Source: Rivularia sp963920925
GTDB taxonomy: Bacteria > Cyanobacteriota > Cyanobacteriia > Cyanobacteriales > Nostocaceae
Direction: 5' to 3'
DNA: 64,000 nt
Assembly (NCBI RefSeq): GCF_963920925.1
Contig: NZ_CAWUDI010000035.1
Location: 1 to 64,000 of the forward strand
Below, one piece after another: positions 55,791 through 64,000 of the stretch. The notes beneath the pieces were generated by a model. The model saw only the letters and a program-made list of their open reading frames with translations. It had not been told where the DNA came from and ran no database searches. A program made the translations under genes and the position numbers. Within the stretch, counting starts at the first letter, position 1; every line of letters begins with the position of its first letter.

Positions 55791-56152
55791 GGTTTAAAAA
55801 ACGGTTCGTTCAAGCCTCTTCCATTGAGACTTCAATCTCATGAGGTTAAACGGAGGAGGCAGAATATTTTTGAGTCAAACTACTGAATTTATTCAATTTA
55901 CATATTCCTTTGCCAGTATTGACCTAGTTTTATGCTACGTCGTGTAACGGTAGATTAACTATCTGTATTAGATGGCGGGACACTACATATTATTACTAGT
56001 ATAAGACGCAATATTACTCGCGATCAAATATTGAGAATTTTTCTAATTACAATGGATAAAAAATCTAACCCAACATTCCCACTTAGGATTGATTTTTCAT
56101 AAAAGTGAATATGTTCAAATGGAGAGAGAGTTAAATTTAGAGAAAATAAATT
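55791..56152. other. Spacer before dps
   Basis: 362 bp without a supported gene. A hairpin TGAGACTTCAATCTCA lies at about 55825-55841, flanked by CCTC/GAGG. AT-rich sequence follows up to the Dps start and probably holds its promoter. Confidence 0.4.
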
Positions 56153-56686
56153 ATGCGTAGCATTAACATTGGATTAACAGATGAACAGCGTAAAGGTGTT
56201 TGCGACTTATTGAATCACGACTTAGCAGACGCTTACCTACTATTAGTTAAAACTAAAAAGTTCCATTGGGATGTAGTAGGACCTCAGTTCCGCAGCTTGC
56301 ATATGCTGTGGGAAGAACACTATCAAACCTTAACCATCAGCATCGACTCTATCGCAGAGCGCGTTCGGGCTTTGGGTGGTTTCCCTGTAAGTACTATGGA
56401 AGGATTTTTGAAGTTAACTTCTTTGAAAGAAAATCCAGAAAACCTACCTTTAGCAACTCAAATGGTAGCTAAATTAGTAGATGATCACGAACAGGTTATC
56501 CGCAACTTGCGCGAACATATCGATGCTTGTGGCGATAAATTCCATGATGAAGGAACAGCTGATTTCCTTACCGGATTAATGGAAGGTCACGAAGAAATGG
56601 CTTGGATGTTGCGCTCCTTTATTGAAGGAGAATCTCTACAAGCAGACGGTTCAAAACCTGGTAAAACCGCTGTAGGCGTTAACTAG
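56153..56686 (+). CDS. dps: Dps-family DNA-protection ferritin
   Basis: A 177-aa four-helix protein that binds and oxidises ferrous iron, using peroxide, and shields DNA. The ferroxidase motif is present across the dimer interface: TKKFHWDVVGPQFRSLHMLW (His) and EHYQTLTISIDSIAERVRAL (Asp/Glu), with DDHEQVIRNLREHIDACGD later. Helix 4 is EGHEEMAWMLRSFIEG. Normal length. It is 71 bp upstream of the next gene in the same direction, so they may be cotranscribed. It fits the peroxide theme also represented by katG at 35634. Confidence 0.92.
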   Translation: MRSINIGLTDEQRKGVCDLLNHDLADAYLLLVKTKKFHWDVVGPQFRSLHMLWEEHYQTLTISIDSIAERVRALGGFPVSTMEGFLKLTSLKENPENLPLATQMVAKLVDDHEQVIRNLREHIDACGDKFHDEGTADFLTGLMEGHEEMAWMLRSFIEGESLQADGSKPGKTAVGVN

Positions 56687-56757
56687 AAGTAGTTAATTAG
56701 AACTAATTTCATTATCAAATCATATTCGTGAATTGCATTTAATACAGGGGAATCAAA

Positions 56758-57522
56758 ATGTCCGATTATAAAGCAGAACGTACAGTTTCAGCTGTATTTA
56801 AAGAACAAGAGCAAGTCGATAAGGTTGTCCGTCGTTTGTTAGATAGAAATGTATCCCGCGACCACATTTCGGTTATGGGTAACAATTTTCAATCTGAAAC
56901 TAGAATTTCGGGTTTTATTACTAAGAAAGACGTAATTTTCGGCGGATTGCGATCGGGAGCAGTTTTTGGCTCTTTGTTCGGTTCTTTATTAGGCTTGCTT
57001 TCCGGTGTAGGCGTACTCTTCATCCCTTTCGTAGGTCCTATTGTGGCAGCAGGCCCCATTGGTGGAGCGCTCTTAGGGGCTGCTAGTGGTGCTTTAGCTG
57101 GTAGCGCTGGTGCGGGTTTAGCTTCGGTATTAGTAACTTTGGGTATGCCTAAAGAGAAAGCTGCTATTTACGAAACTCGCTTGAAAGCTGGGGAGTTTAT
57201 CGTCATGGCGGAAGTACCTGCGGACAAATCTGGAGAGATTTCGCTGCTTATGGAAAGCGCTGGTGGTGAAGAAGTTCATACTAATGAAGCAACTTTACCT
57301 CGTGCTTGTTCCGGTAAATGTAATAGTCCCGAAGACTTAGCCCCTGAAGTGCGATCGCACTTATCGGAAGCCGCGCAAAAAACTTTCATCGAGCGCTACA
57401 ACACCGTGTTCGATGAATCAAGCGATGAAAGTAAAGCGGAAGAAGCTGCTTGGAATGCAGTTCACGAAAAATATGAAGAAGATGAGAATGGAGTTTGGTC
57501 TAAGCAAAAGGTAACTGCTTAG
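56758..57522 (+). CDS. Stress protein with glycine-zipper membrane segment and ChaB-like C-terminus
   Basis: A 254-aa protein. Residues 1-60 resemble a general-stress module (ERTVSAVFKEQEQVDKVVRR, SRDHISVMG). Residues about 62-130 are glycine-rich helices (GAVFGSLFGSLLGLLSGVGV, GPIGGALLGAASGALAGSAG), a glycine-zipper hairpin likely to enter a membrane. Residues about 190-250 are ChaB-like (LSEAAQKTFIERYNTVFDES, EEAAWNAVHEKYEEDENG, VW). The combination is seen in cyanobacteria. Its biochemical role is unknown. It follows dps closely. Confidence 0.75.
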   Translation: MSDYKAERTVSAVFKEQEQVDKVVRRLLDRNVSRDHISVMGNNFQSETRISGFITKKDVIFGGLRSGAVFGSLFGSLLGLLSGVGVLFIPFVGPIVAAGPIGGALLGAASGALAGSAGAGLASVLVTLGMPKEKAAIYETRLKAGEFIVMAEVPADKSGEISLLMESAGGEEVHTNEATLPRACSGKCNSPEDLAPEVRSHLSEAAQKTFIERYNTVFDESSDESKAEEAAWNAVHEKYEEDENGVWSKQKVTA

Positions 57523-57863
57523 ATAAGATATGAAAGATAAGGTATGAAGTATGAAAAACACTCATATTTTCTACCCTATCTTTCTAAGCAAAGATTATTC
57601 ATCAGAGATTGAGCAGGATTTAAAAGCTTGGCATACTAAATTTAGTCATAAACTAAGTATAGAGCTAGATCGTAAGTCCTATTCAATAAAAATAGTTGCA
57701 AGTATGAGGTATTAAAATACTTTGTGCTTGATATTTTCTTCTGAATTTATCTGAAAATTAAATATATTTTTCCGATTACTTTATTAAGTATAGAACTAAA
57801 TACTTTTGTCGAACCAAAATAAGTCAGAAATTTCTAATAATTAATCATAATTAATCACTATTA
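57523..57863. other. AT-rich spacer
   Basis: 341 bp. It includes a 54-codon open frame (57551-57715, starting MKNTHIFYPIFLSKD), without a good ribosome site or any similarity that I recognise. I do not call it a gene. The end is probably the GMC gene promoter. Confidence 0.4.
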
Positions 57864-59420
57864 ATGCAAAAATATTACGACATAATAATTATAGGAACTG
57901 GCGCTGGAGGTGGAACTCTTGCTTATGCTTTAGCCTCAACTGGTAAACGTATTTTATTGCTCGAACGTGGAGAATATATCCCTAGAGAAAAGCAAAATTG
58001 GAATGCTGCTGCTGTTTACGGTAATGGGCTTTATCGTACCGAGCAACGCTGGTTAAATTCTCAAGATAAAAAGTTTCAGCCTACTGTTTATCATAAGGTT
58101 GGTGGTAGTACTAAAATCTATGGTGCTGCTTTATTGAGAATGCGCCGACAAGACTTTAATGAGATAGAGCATTATGAAGGGGTTTCTCCTGCATGGGATT
58201 TAAAGTATGAGGACTTTGAACCATACTATAATCAAGCAGAAAAGCTGTATAAAGTTCATGGGAAACGAGGAGGAGATCCAACCGAACCACCTTACTCAAA
58301 AGAATACGATTATCCCGCTTTACCCCATGAACCGCGAATCAAGCAAGTTGTTGATAATTTAGAGATATTGGGTTTAAAACCGTTTTCTCTACCGATGGGA
58401 ATCGACCGCGATATTAATAATGAAACTCAAAGTCCTTGTATTCGCTGCGATACTTGCGACGGATATCCCTGCTTGGTTGATGCAAAAGCTGATGCTCAAG
58501 TTTGCTGTGTAGATAAAGCTTTAAAACACCAAAACGTTACCTTAATTACTAATGCTCAAGTTGAGCGTTTGGTTACAAATAATTCCGGTAGTGAAGTAAC
58601 GGGTGTGGAAGCAATTGTAAATGGCGATAGTAAATTTTTTAATGCCGATATTGTTGTAGTTGCTTGCGGTGCAATTAATTCTGCCGCTTTATTATTACGT
58701 TCTGCATCAGATAGTCATTCTAACGGTTTGGCGAATTCTTCGGGAATGGTAGGGCGTAATATTGTTAAGCATAATACAACTAAACTTTATGCTATTTCCA
58801 CAGTTCCGAATGAAACAGTTTTTCAGAAAACGTTAGCAATCAACGATTTTTATTTTGGTTCATCAGAAGATGCTTACCCATTAGGTCACGTTCACTTAAT
58901 GGGTAAGCATAAATTGGAGATGATGCGCCCAGATTTTCCTCGATGGGTTCCTAACAGCTTATTAAAAGTTTTTGCCAGTCATTCTGTAGATTGGTGGATG
59001 CAAAGTGAGGACTTACCGAATGTTGAAAATCGTGTTGAAATAGCAAAAAACAAACAAATAAAAGTTTATTATCATCCAAACAACCAAAAAGCTCATCGTC
59101 GCTTGCGACATCAATTTGGAAAAGTCCTCCGAAAAGCTGGGTTCCCAATAATTTGGGGAGTACCTATGCCATTAAAAGTTATGAATCATCAGGGAGGAAC
59201 TTGTCGATTTGGAATTGACTCAACAGTTAATGTTCTCGATTTGAATTGTCGTACCCACGATCTAGATAATCTTTATGTGGTAGATTCAAGTTTCTTCCCT
59301 TCAATTGGGGCAATGAATCCCACATTAACAATAGTAGCTAATGCTTTAAGAGTAGCCGAACATCTCAAACAAAGATTGAACGTCAGTAAGAACAGTAAAG
59401 CTGTGGCAAGTAAAATATAA
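57864..59420 (+). CDS. GMC-family FAD oxidoreductase
   Basis: A 518-aa flavoenzyme of the glucose-methanol-choline family. The FAD-binding motif is IIIGTGAGGGTLAYALA (residues 6-22), followed by LLLERGEY. The second conserved region is VYHKVGGSTKIYGAALLRMR (near 80-100). A cysteine-rich insert CIRCDTCDGYPCLVDAKAD (near 192-210) and VVACGAINSAALLLRSA follow. The C-terminus has the catalytic HQGGTCRFG (His) and NPTLTIVANALR (the conserved asparagine region). The substrate, an alcohol or sugar, cannot be read from the sequence. It lies just upstream of the sigma factor gene, 82 bp apart. Confidence 0.9.
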   Translation: MQKYYDIIIIGTGAGGGTLAYALASTGKRILLLERGEYIPREKQNWNAAAVYGNGLYRTEQRWLNSQDKKFQPTVYHKVGGSTKIYGAALLRMRRQDFNEIEHYEGVSPAWDLKYEDFEPYYNQAEKLYKVHGKRGGDPTEPPYSKEYDYPALPHEPRIKQVVDNLEILGLKPFSLPMGIDRDINNETQSPCIRCDTCDGYPCLVDAKADAQVCCVDKALKHQNVTLITNAQVERLVTNNSGSEVTGVEAIVNGDSKFFNADIVVVACGAINSAALLLRSASDSHSNGLANSSGMVGRNIVKHNTTKLYAISTVPNETVFQKTLAINDFYFGSSEDAYPLGHVHLMGKHKLEMMRPDFPRWVPNSLLKVFASHSVDWWMQSEDLPNVENRVEIAKNKQIKVYYHPNNQKAHRRLRHQFGKVLRKAGFPIIWGVPMPLKVMNHQGGTCRFGIDSTVNVLDLNCRTHDLDNLYVVDSSFFPSIGAMNPTLTIVANALRVAEHLKQRLNVSKNSKAVASKI

Positions 59421-59502
59421 AAAGTTTGATTTTTTAAACTCACCCCCTAGCGGTGAACAAAACCAATCCGCAAGTTAAAGCCTTCAGGAGTTATTGATTA
59501 AT

Positions 59503-60501
59503 ATGCAACCAGCAATTGTTGATAGGGGACAAACCAAAGCATCCGCCGCCACTCAAAGACTAAATACAGATACCGTGCGATCTTTTTTAGTTCAAATTGG
59601 GCGCGTACCATTATTAACTCGTGAAGAAGAAATCTTTTATTCCCAACGAGTTAAGCAGTTAATTCAATTATTAAAAATTAAAGAAGATTTAGCAGAGAAA
59701 TTAGACTCGGAACCGCCGTTTTCTAAATGGGCTGATGCAGCACAAATGTCAGAATCTCAACTGCAAGAAACCCTTGACAACGGAGAGATGGCTCGACAAA
59801 AAATGATTGAAGCCAACTTACGTTTAGTTGTGGCGATCGCCAAAAAATATCAGCATCGTAATTTGGAGTTTGTCGATTTAATTCAAGAAGGAACTTTGGG
59901 TTTACAAAGAGGAGTAGAAAAGTTCGATCCCGATAAAGGATATAAATTTTCTACCTACGCTTATTGGTGGATAAGACAAGCAATTACGCGGGCTTTAGAT
60001 CAAAAAAGTCGTTCCATCCGTCTACCAATTCACGTATGTCAAACCCTGAAAAAAATTAAGAAAGCACGTCGGGAATTAACCCAAGAATTAGGACGTACCC
60101 CGACGATGGCGGAAATTGGTTCCCAAGTATCTTTAAAACCTTCGCAGATACAAGATTATTTACATATGTCTCGTCAACCCGTATCCTTAGATTTACGAGT
60201 TGGTGAAGGACAAGACACCGAACTGCAAGATTTACTTGAAGATACAAGTTCTTCCATCGATGATTACGTCAACAGTCAATCACTCAAAGAATGTCTTGAC
60301 GAAATGCTTGTAGAGTTGACACCCCAACAGCGAGAAGTTGTTAACTTACACTTTGGCTTAAGCGACGGACGCGAATTGACATTAACAGAAGTCGCAAAAC
60401 GCATGGATATTTCCCATACCAGAGTCCGACAATTACAGCGTCAGGCGATCGCTCGCTTGCGTCGCAAAAAAATGAAAGTCAAAAGCTTTATTGCAAGTTG
60501 A
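59503..60501 (+). CDS. Group 2 RNA polymerase sigma-70 factor
   Basis: A 332-aa sigma factor. It has region 1.2 (TVRSFLVQIGRVPLLTREEE), region 2 (MIEANLRLVVAIAKKYQHRN, LIQEGTLGLQRGVEKFDPDK, YKFSTYAYWWIRQAITRAL), region 3 (GRTPTMAEIGSQVSLKPSQI) and region 4 (PQQREVVNLHFGLSDGRELT, RMDISHTRVRQLQRQAIARL). It lacks the long N-terminal region of the primary factor, so it is a group 2 factor of the cyanobacterial SigB-SigE kind. I choose ATG 59503, 12 nt after AGGAG. A TTG at 59494 is too close to it. The adjacent stress genes may belong to its regulon. Confidence 0.93.
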   Translation: MQPAIVDRGQTKASAATQRLNTDTVRSFLVQIGRVPLLTREEEIFYSQRVKQLIQLLKIKEDLAEKLDSEPPFSKWADAAQMSESQLQETLDNGEMARQKMIEANLRLVVAIAKKYQHRNLEFVDLIQEGTLGLQRGVEKFDPDKGYKFSTYAYWWIRQAITRALDQKSRSIRLPIHVCQTLKKIKKARRELTQELGRTPTMAEIGSQVSLKPSQIQDYLHMSRQPVSLDLRVGEGQDTELQDLLEDTSSSIDDYVNSQSLKECLDEMLVELTPQQREVVNLHFGLSDGRELTLTEVAKRMDISHTRVRQLQRQAIARLRRKKMKVKSFIAS

Positions 60502-60574
60502 AAAAATGGGAATTGGGGATTGGGGATTGGGCATGGGGAATTGGAAGTAGTTAGGAGTTAGGAGTTATTAATTG

Positions 60575-60627
60575 TCCCCTTGTCTCCCCATCTCCCCATC
60601 CCCCCATCCCCCCTCTCCCTCTCCCAA
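60575..60627. repeat. C-rich low-complexity repeat
   Basis: TCTCCCCATCTCCCCATCCC and similar units, the complement of the G-rich run at 27483. It lies just before the TspO start. An in-frame TTG upstream (60572) would translate it as a run of Pro and Ser, so I do not use that start. Confidence 0.7.
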
Positions 60628-60637
60628 TAAAAAAACA

Positions 60638-61111
60638 ATGTTAAAACCCTGGATGGTAATCGGAGCCGTAACCTTAATCGTGGCTCTCGGAAGTAATATA
60701 ATTAGACCGAAAGATGTCAAGTGGTTTAAGCGATTGCAAAGACCGAGTTGGTTGACATTTGAAAAGCTGATTCCAGTTATTTGGACGGTAATTTTTATTT
60801 GTGGTGCATGGTCTGCTTATATAGTTTGGGAAAGCGAACCTGGTAGTTCTCAAACTTGGTTTTTGATGGGTTTTTATCTACTTCTTGAAATTGTAGTTGT
60901 GGCTTTCACTCCAGTTTCATTGTGGTTGCAAAGCATGAAAGCAGGGGCAATTGTCGGAGGAGTCGGATTTGTTATCGGATTAATCCTTACTTTGTTTGTT
61001 TTACCAGTATCGATTTGGGCAGCATTATTATTAGTTCCTTATTTAATTTGGAGTCCTATCGGTACCTTTACAGCTTGGAAAATATATCAGTTGAATCGAG
61101 GGAATAGATAG
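60638..61111 (+). CDS. TspO/MBR (peripheral benzodiazepine receptor) family protein
   Basis: A 157-aa membrane protein with five helices. The family features are LQRPSWLTFEKLIPVIWTVI (near 23-44), AWSAYIVWE, FTPVSLWLQSM and the last helix LVPYLIWSPIGTFTAWKIYQ, then LN. TspO proteins bind tetrapyrroles and are linked to stress and pigment regulation in phototrophic bacteria. The start is the ATG at 60638; earlier in-frame codons run through a C-rich repeat. Confidence 0.85.
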   Translation: MLKPWMVIGAVTLIVALGSNIIRPKDVKWFKRLQRPSWLTFEKLIPVIWTVIFICGAWSAYIVWESEPGSSQTWFLMGFYLLLEIVVVAFTPVSLWLQSMKAGAIVGGVGFVIGLILTLFVLPVSIWAALLLVPYLIWSPIGTFTAWKIYQLNRGNR

Positions 61112-61199
61112 CAGTTAACAGTGAACAGTGTTAGCGTTCGCGTTGCGATTGCGTAAGTCCTAAATTATATTAATTTATTTCTAGTACATTTTAATTAAC

Positions 61200-61427
61200 A
61201 TCTTGCACAATTCTCATTAAGCCCCAGCAATCGCCTTGTAAGCCGGAGGCTTTCTAGCCCGCACGCTCCGCGTGAACGCAGAGAAATCAATTTCAAGGCT
61301 GATATACAAAGTACGTTAAAACGCACTAAAAGTAAAACTCTTGTCCAGTCGTCTTTAGACGACTTTGTTTATAAGCCTGGGAATTTATTCCAAGGCGATG
61401 TTAATAATTGTGCAACATATCAGATTT
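61200..61427. repeat. Palindrome-bounded repeat related to element D
   Basis: It begins ATCTTGCACAATTCTCATTA and ends TTAATAATTGTGCAACATAT, imperfect inverted ends like those at 49030-49201. Inner blocks ATCGCCTTG...CAAGGCGAT, TATACAAAGTACGTTAAAAC and the hairpin GTCGTCTTTAGACGAC follow. It fills most of the 406-bp gap between TspO and MscS. No gene is supported there. Confidence 0.65.
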
Positions 61428-61517
61428 ATCAAATGCCTACAAACTGGAAATTGACGACCAAAGCGGTTATTAATATATTGTAAGATTAACTAACAACTAA
61501 GAACTAACAACTAACAT

Positions 61518-62564
61518 ATGATAATTGCACAAGCTCCGTCTGCAACAGAAAATGCAAAAGAGGAAATAACTTCAGCTTGGGATAGAACTCAATTATTGAT
61601 AGATAATACTATCGCTCGATTGCCAAGTATCATCTTGGCAATTATTATTTTTATTGTCTTTTTCTTTATTGCAAGGGGTGTTAAATACACAATCAGACGA
61701 GTAACGCGCCATCGTCGCAATGCTCGCAGTTTGGGAATGGTTTTGGGTCGTTTGGCGCAAGGGGCGATAATTTTAATTGGTGCATTTGTAGCAATGACAA
61801 TTATTATTCCCTCGTTCAAAGTTGGCGATTTAGTGAATCTGTTGGGAATAAGTGGTGTAGCAGTTGGTTTTGCTTTCCGCGATATTTTGCAAAACTTTTT
61901 AGCTGGAATTTTAATTTTACTTACCGAGCCTTTTGAAATTAACGATCAAATTGTATTTAAAAGCTTTGAAGGAACTGTAGAAAATATTGAAACGCGAGCG
62001 ACTACAATTAGAACTTATGATGGTCGTCGAATTGTGATTCCGAATGCCGAATTATTTACTAATTCCGTCACGGTTAATACTGCTTTTGAAAACCGACGCA
62101 TAGAATATGATTTCGGCATCGGCTATGGGGATGATATTGACGAGGCAAAACGGTTAATTTTGGAAGCAATAAACGAAACCGAAGGCGTGCTTCAAGATCC
62201 CTCACCGGATGTACTTGTAATGGAATTGGCAGACTTTACCGTAAATATTCGCGGTAGATGGTGGATACAACCCCCTCGTCGCGCCGATACACTCGATTTT
62301 CGCGATCGCGTACTCACCGCAGTCAAAAATAAATTAACTGCTAACGGTGTTGATATGCCATTCCCAACTCAACAAATCCTGTTCCACGATCAAACGGAAG
62401 AGACAGATGGCAACAGAAATCGTCAGCGAGAAGGATGGCCAGCTTATGGGGAAGTTCCCAAAAGTCGCAGCATTGGCGGTTCCTTAAGCCGACTGATTAA
62501 AAATCAATCTCAAAACAACAATGGAGACGGTAACAGTAGCAATGCTTCGATTATAGATAAATGA
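61518..62564 (+). CDS. MscS-family mechanosensitive ion channel
   Basis: A 348-aa protein with three helices: about 35-55 (IILAIIIFIVFFFIARGV), 75-97 and the pore-lining TM3 (about 103-140: LLGISGVAVGFAFRDILQNF). The beta domain follows (PFEINDQIVFKSFEGTVENI, TIRTYDGRRIVIPNAELFTN) with the typical MscS signature VIPN. The cytoplasmic C-terminal cage extends to about residue 298, then a polar tail (NNGDGNSSNAS). It releases osmolytes under hypo-osmotic stress. The next gene begins 12 bp downstream, so they are probably cotranscribed. Confidence 0.93.
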   Translation: MIIAQAPSATENAKEEITSAWDRTQLLIDNTIARLPSIILAIIIFIVFFFIARGVKYTIRRVTRHRRNARSLGMVLGRLAQGAIILIGAFVAMTIIIPSFKVGDLVNLLGISGVAVGFAFRDILQNFLAGILILLTEPFEINDQIVFKSFEGTVENIETRATTIRTYDGRRIVIPNAELFTNSVTVNTAFENRRIEYDFGIGYGDDIDEAKRLILEAINETEGVLQDPSPDVLVMELADFTVNIRGRWWIQPPRRADTLDFRDRVLTAVKNKLTANGVDMPFPTQQILFHDQTEETDGNRNRQREGWPAYGEVPKSRSIGGSLSRLIKNQSQNNNGDGNSSNASIIDK

Positions 62565-62576
62565 TAATCATAAGTA

Positions 62577-63923
62577 ATGAAAAATATCAGACTGGGTAAA
62601 CTGTGGGATTCCATTAATTCAAGCTACTGGTTTGTACCCGCAGTGATGATGATTGGAGCAATTGCGATCGCGTTTGGCTTACTCAGATTAGATAGATTAG
62701 GTTACTACGGCCCCCTTGAAAAATGGGGCTGGATTTATACAGGTAGTGCCGACGGTGCCCGTGGTGTACTTTCGTCGGTTGCAGGTTCGACGATTGGCAT
62801 TACTGCAACGGCTTTTTCCATCACTATTGTGGCACTTCAGCTTGCTTCTTCAAATTTCGGACCGAGAATTCTGCGTAGTTTCATGCAGGATGTAGGAAAC
62901 AAAGTAGTACTTGGTACTTTTATTAGCACTTTTGTTTATTCCTTATTAGTATTGCGAGCTATCTATGGAAGCGCTGAAGATATAAATCAATTTGTACCGC
63001 ATCTTTCGGTAACGGTAGGAATTATTTTAGCCGTAATTTGTACCGCAGTGCTGATTTACTTTATTCATCATGCATCAACTATTATTCAAGTTTCCTATGT
63101 AATATCTCAAATTAGCCAAGAATTAGATGAGGCAATAGAAAGATTATTTCCCCAAAAAATCGGATATACCGAACCAGAGCATAAGTATTCAGAAGCATTA
63201 ATTCCGGAAGATTTTGATCGAGAAGCCTTTCCTATCAGAGCTTCAACTAAAGGTTACGTCCAAGCAATTGATACCGATAAATTGATGGATATAGCTTGCA
63301 AACATAACTTGATGGTAAAAATATTAACTCGACCTGGAAAATTTGTAATTAAGGGAGGTTATTTAGTCAAGATATTTTCAATGGGAACTGATAATTCCAC
63401 CACACCTTTTAACGATATCCAAAAACAAATTCACAACGCATTTATTTTAGGTAGAGAACGTACCGAACAACAAGATATAGAGTTTCCGATCAATCAATTA
63501 GTTGAAATATCTTTACGGGCTTTATCTCCCAGCCTTAACGATCCGTTCACCGCTATTCGCTGCATAGATCACCTCAGTGCGGGACTTTCTCGTTTAGCTC
63601 AAACCAATTTCCCTTCCCCCTATCGTTACGACGGTTTTGACAATCTCCGCGTAATTGCTCATCCCGTAACGTTTGCCGGTTTAACCGATGTTGCTTTCAA
63701 TCAAATTCGTCAAAATTGCTCTAACAATGCAGCAGTTACCATTCGTTTATTAGAATCCATAGCGGTAATTGCTGAATATACAGAAAATTTCCCAGATAAA
63801 AAAGCCTTGCGTCGTCATGCAGATTTGATCTTAAAAGGTAGTCGTCAAGGATTATCTTTCGACGAAGACAAGCAAGATGTTGAACAGCGATATGCAGAGG
63901 TGTTGAAGGCTAATAGGAAGTAG
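62577..63923 (+). CDS. DUF2254 membrane protein
   Basis: A 448-aa protein with four N-terminal helices: about 18-38 (FVPAVMMIGAIAIAFGLL), 63-92 (SVAGSTIGITATAFSITIVA), 111-131 and 145-167 (VTVGIILAVICTAVLIYFI). A long cytoplasmic domain follows, with EISLRALSPSLNDPFTAIRC (near 304-323) and the ALRRHADLILKGSRQ end. This is the DUF2254 pattern. The function is unknown. Tight linkage to an MscS gene suggests a role in membrane tension or ion handling. Confidence 0.85.
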   Translation: MKNIRLGKLWDSINSSYWFVPAVMMIGAIAIAFGLLRLDRLGYYGPLEKWGWIYTGSADGARGVLSSVAGSTIGITATAFSITIVALQLASSNFGPRILRSFMQDVGNKVVLGTFISTFVYSLLVLRAIYGSAEDINQFVPHLSVTVGIILAVICTAVLIYFIHHASTIIQVSYVISQISQELDEAIERLFPQKIGYTEPEHKYSEALIPEDFDREAFPIRASTKGYVQAIDTDKLMDIACKHNLMVKILTRPGKFVIKGGYLVKIFSMGTDNSTTPFNDIQKQIHNAFILGRERTEQQDIEFPINQLVEISLRALSPSLNDPFTAIRCIDHLSAGLSRLAQTNFPSPYRYDGFDNLRVIAHPVTFAGLTDVAFNQIRQNCSNNAAVTIRLLESIAVIAEYTENFPDKKALRRHADLILKGSRQGLSFDEDKQDVEQRYAEVLKANRK

Positions 63924-64000
63924 TTAGGAATTAAGAATTAATTTGTAGATTCGGCTCGCGGTTCACAACAAATATAGCAACAGAGCGAATAATTTATATT

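Noticed and set aside
57551..57715. 54-codon open frame before the GMC gene
   Set aside because: No good ribosome site, no recognisable similarity and spacer-like composition. It cannot be excluded as a small gene.

Overview
The window looks like chromosomal DNA of a filamentous, probably heterocyst-forming cyanobacterium (Nostocales, Rivularia/Calothrix/Nostoc-like). The grounds are frequent GCGATCGC (HIP1) octamers, heptameric short tandem repeats in the spacers, a dense load of small palindromic repeats, and genes of cyanobacterial type (pxcA, a DUF1823-like gene, group 2 sigma factor, serine protease-TPR family, zinc-ribbon Ser/Thr kinase). The genus is inferred; no rRNA or tRNA gene was found.

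Layout. 1-18843 is a two-partner secretion (TPS) locus: the 3' end of one exoprotein gene, four complete giant exoprotein genes (1180-1382 aa) in tandem, then one TpsB outer-membrane transporter. The exoproteins are mosaics that share near-identical gene ends, 163-bp spacers and gene starts. 19450-23488 holds a CAP-domain protein and a redox pair: a polytopic Fe-S membrane protein and an FHA/flavin reductase/2Fe-2S protein. 23641-27485 holds surface-polysaccharide genes (two glycosyltransferases and a pyruvyl-transferase-like protein). 27667-33424 is a three-gene set: a winged-helix-like protein, a large P-loop ATPase, and a fusion of DEDDy exonuclease, PD-(D/E)XK nuclease and FtsK/HerA motor. 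It is the best candidate here for an undescribed DNA-processing or defence system. A ParA ATPase, mazEF, katG, a parA remnant, a MAPEG-like gene and a frameshifted LuxR-type regulator follow (33925-39503).

39628-52928 is mostly housekeeping and conserved cyanobacterial genes (ileS, a large membrane protein, an MRJP-family protein, acylphosphatase, pxcA, a Ser/Thr kinase, a 636-aa unknown), with a serine protease-TPR pseudogene interrupted by a palindromic insertion. 53714-54126 is a highly structured stretch, probably a non-coding RNA resembling HEARO/omega-RNA. 54152-60501 is a stress cluster (CsbD-like, low-temperature-induced-like, Dps, glycine-zipper/ChaB, GMC oxidoreductase, group 2 sigma factor). 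TspO, MscS and DUF2254 membrane proteins close the window.

A second theme is small non-autonomous repeats caught in the act: a MITE family with 15-bp inverted ends; an element inserted inside another repeat whose empty site also lies in this window; a palindromic element flanked by a 15-bp target duplication inside a pseudogene; and repeats carried in frame inside two coding regions.
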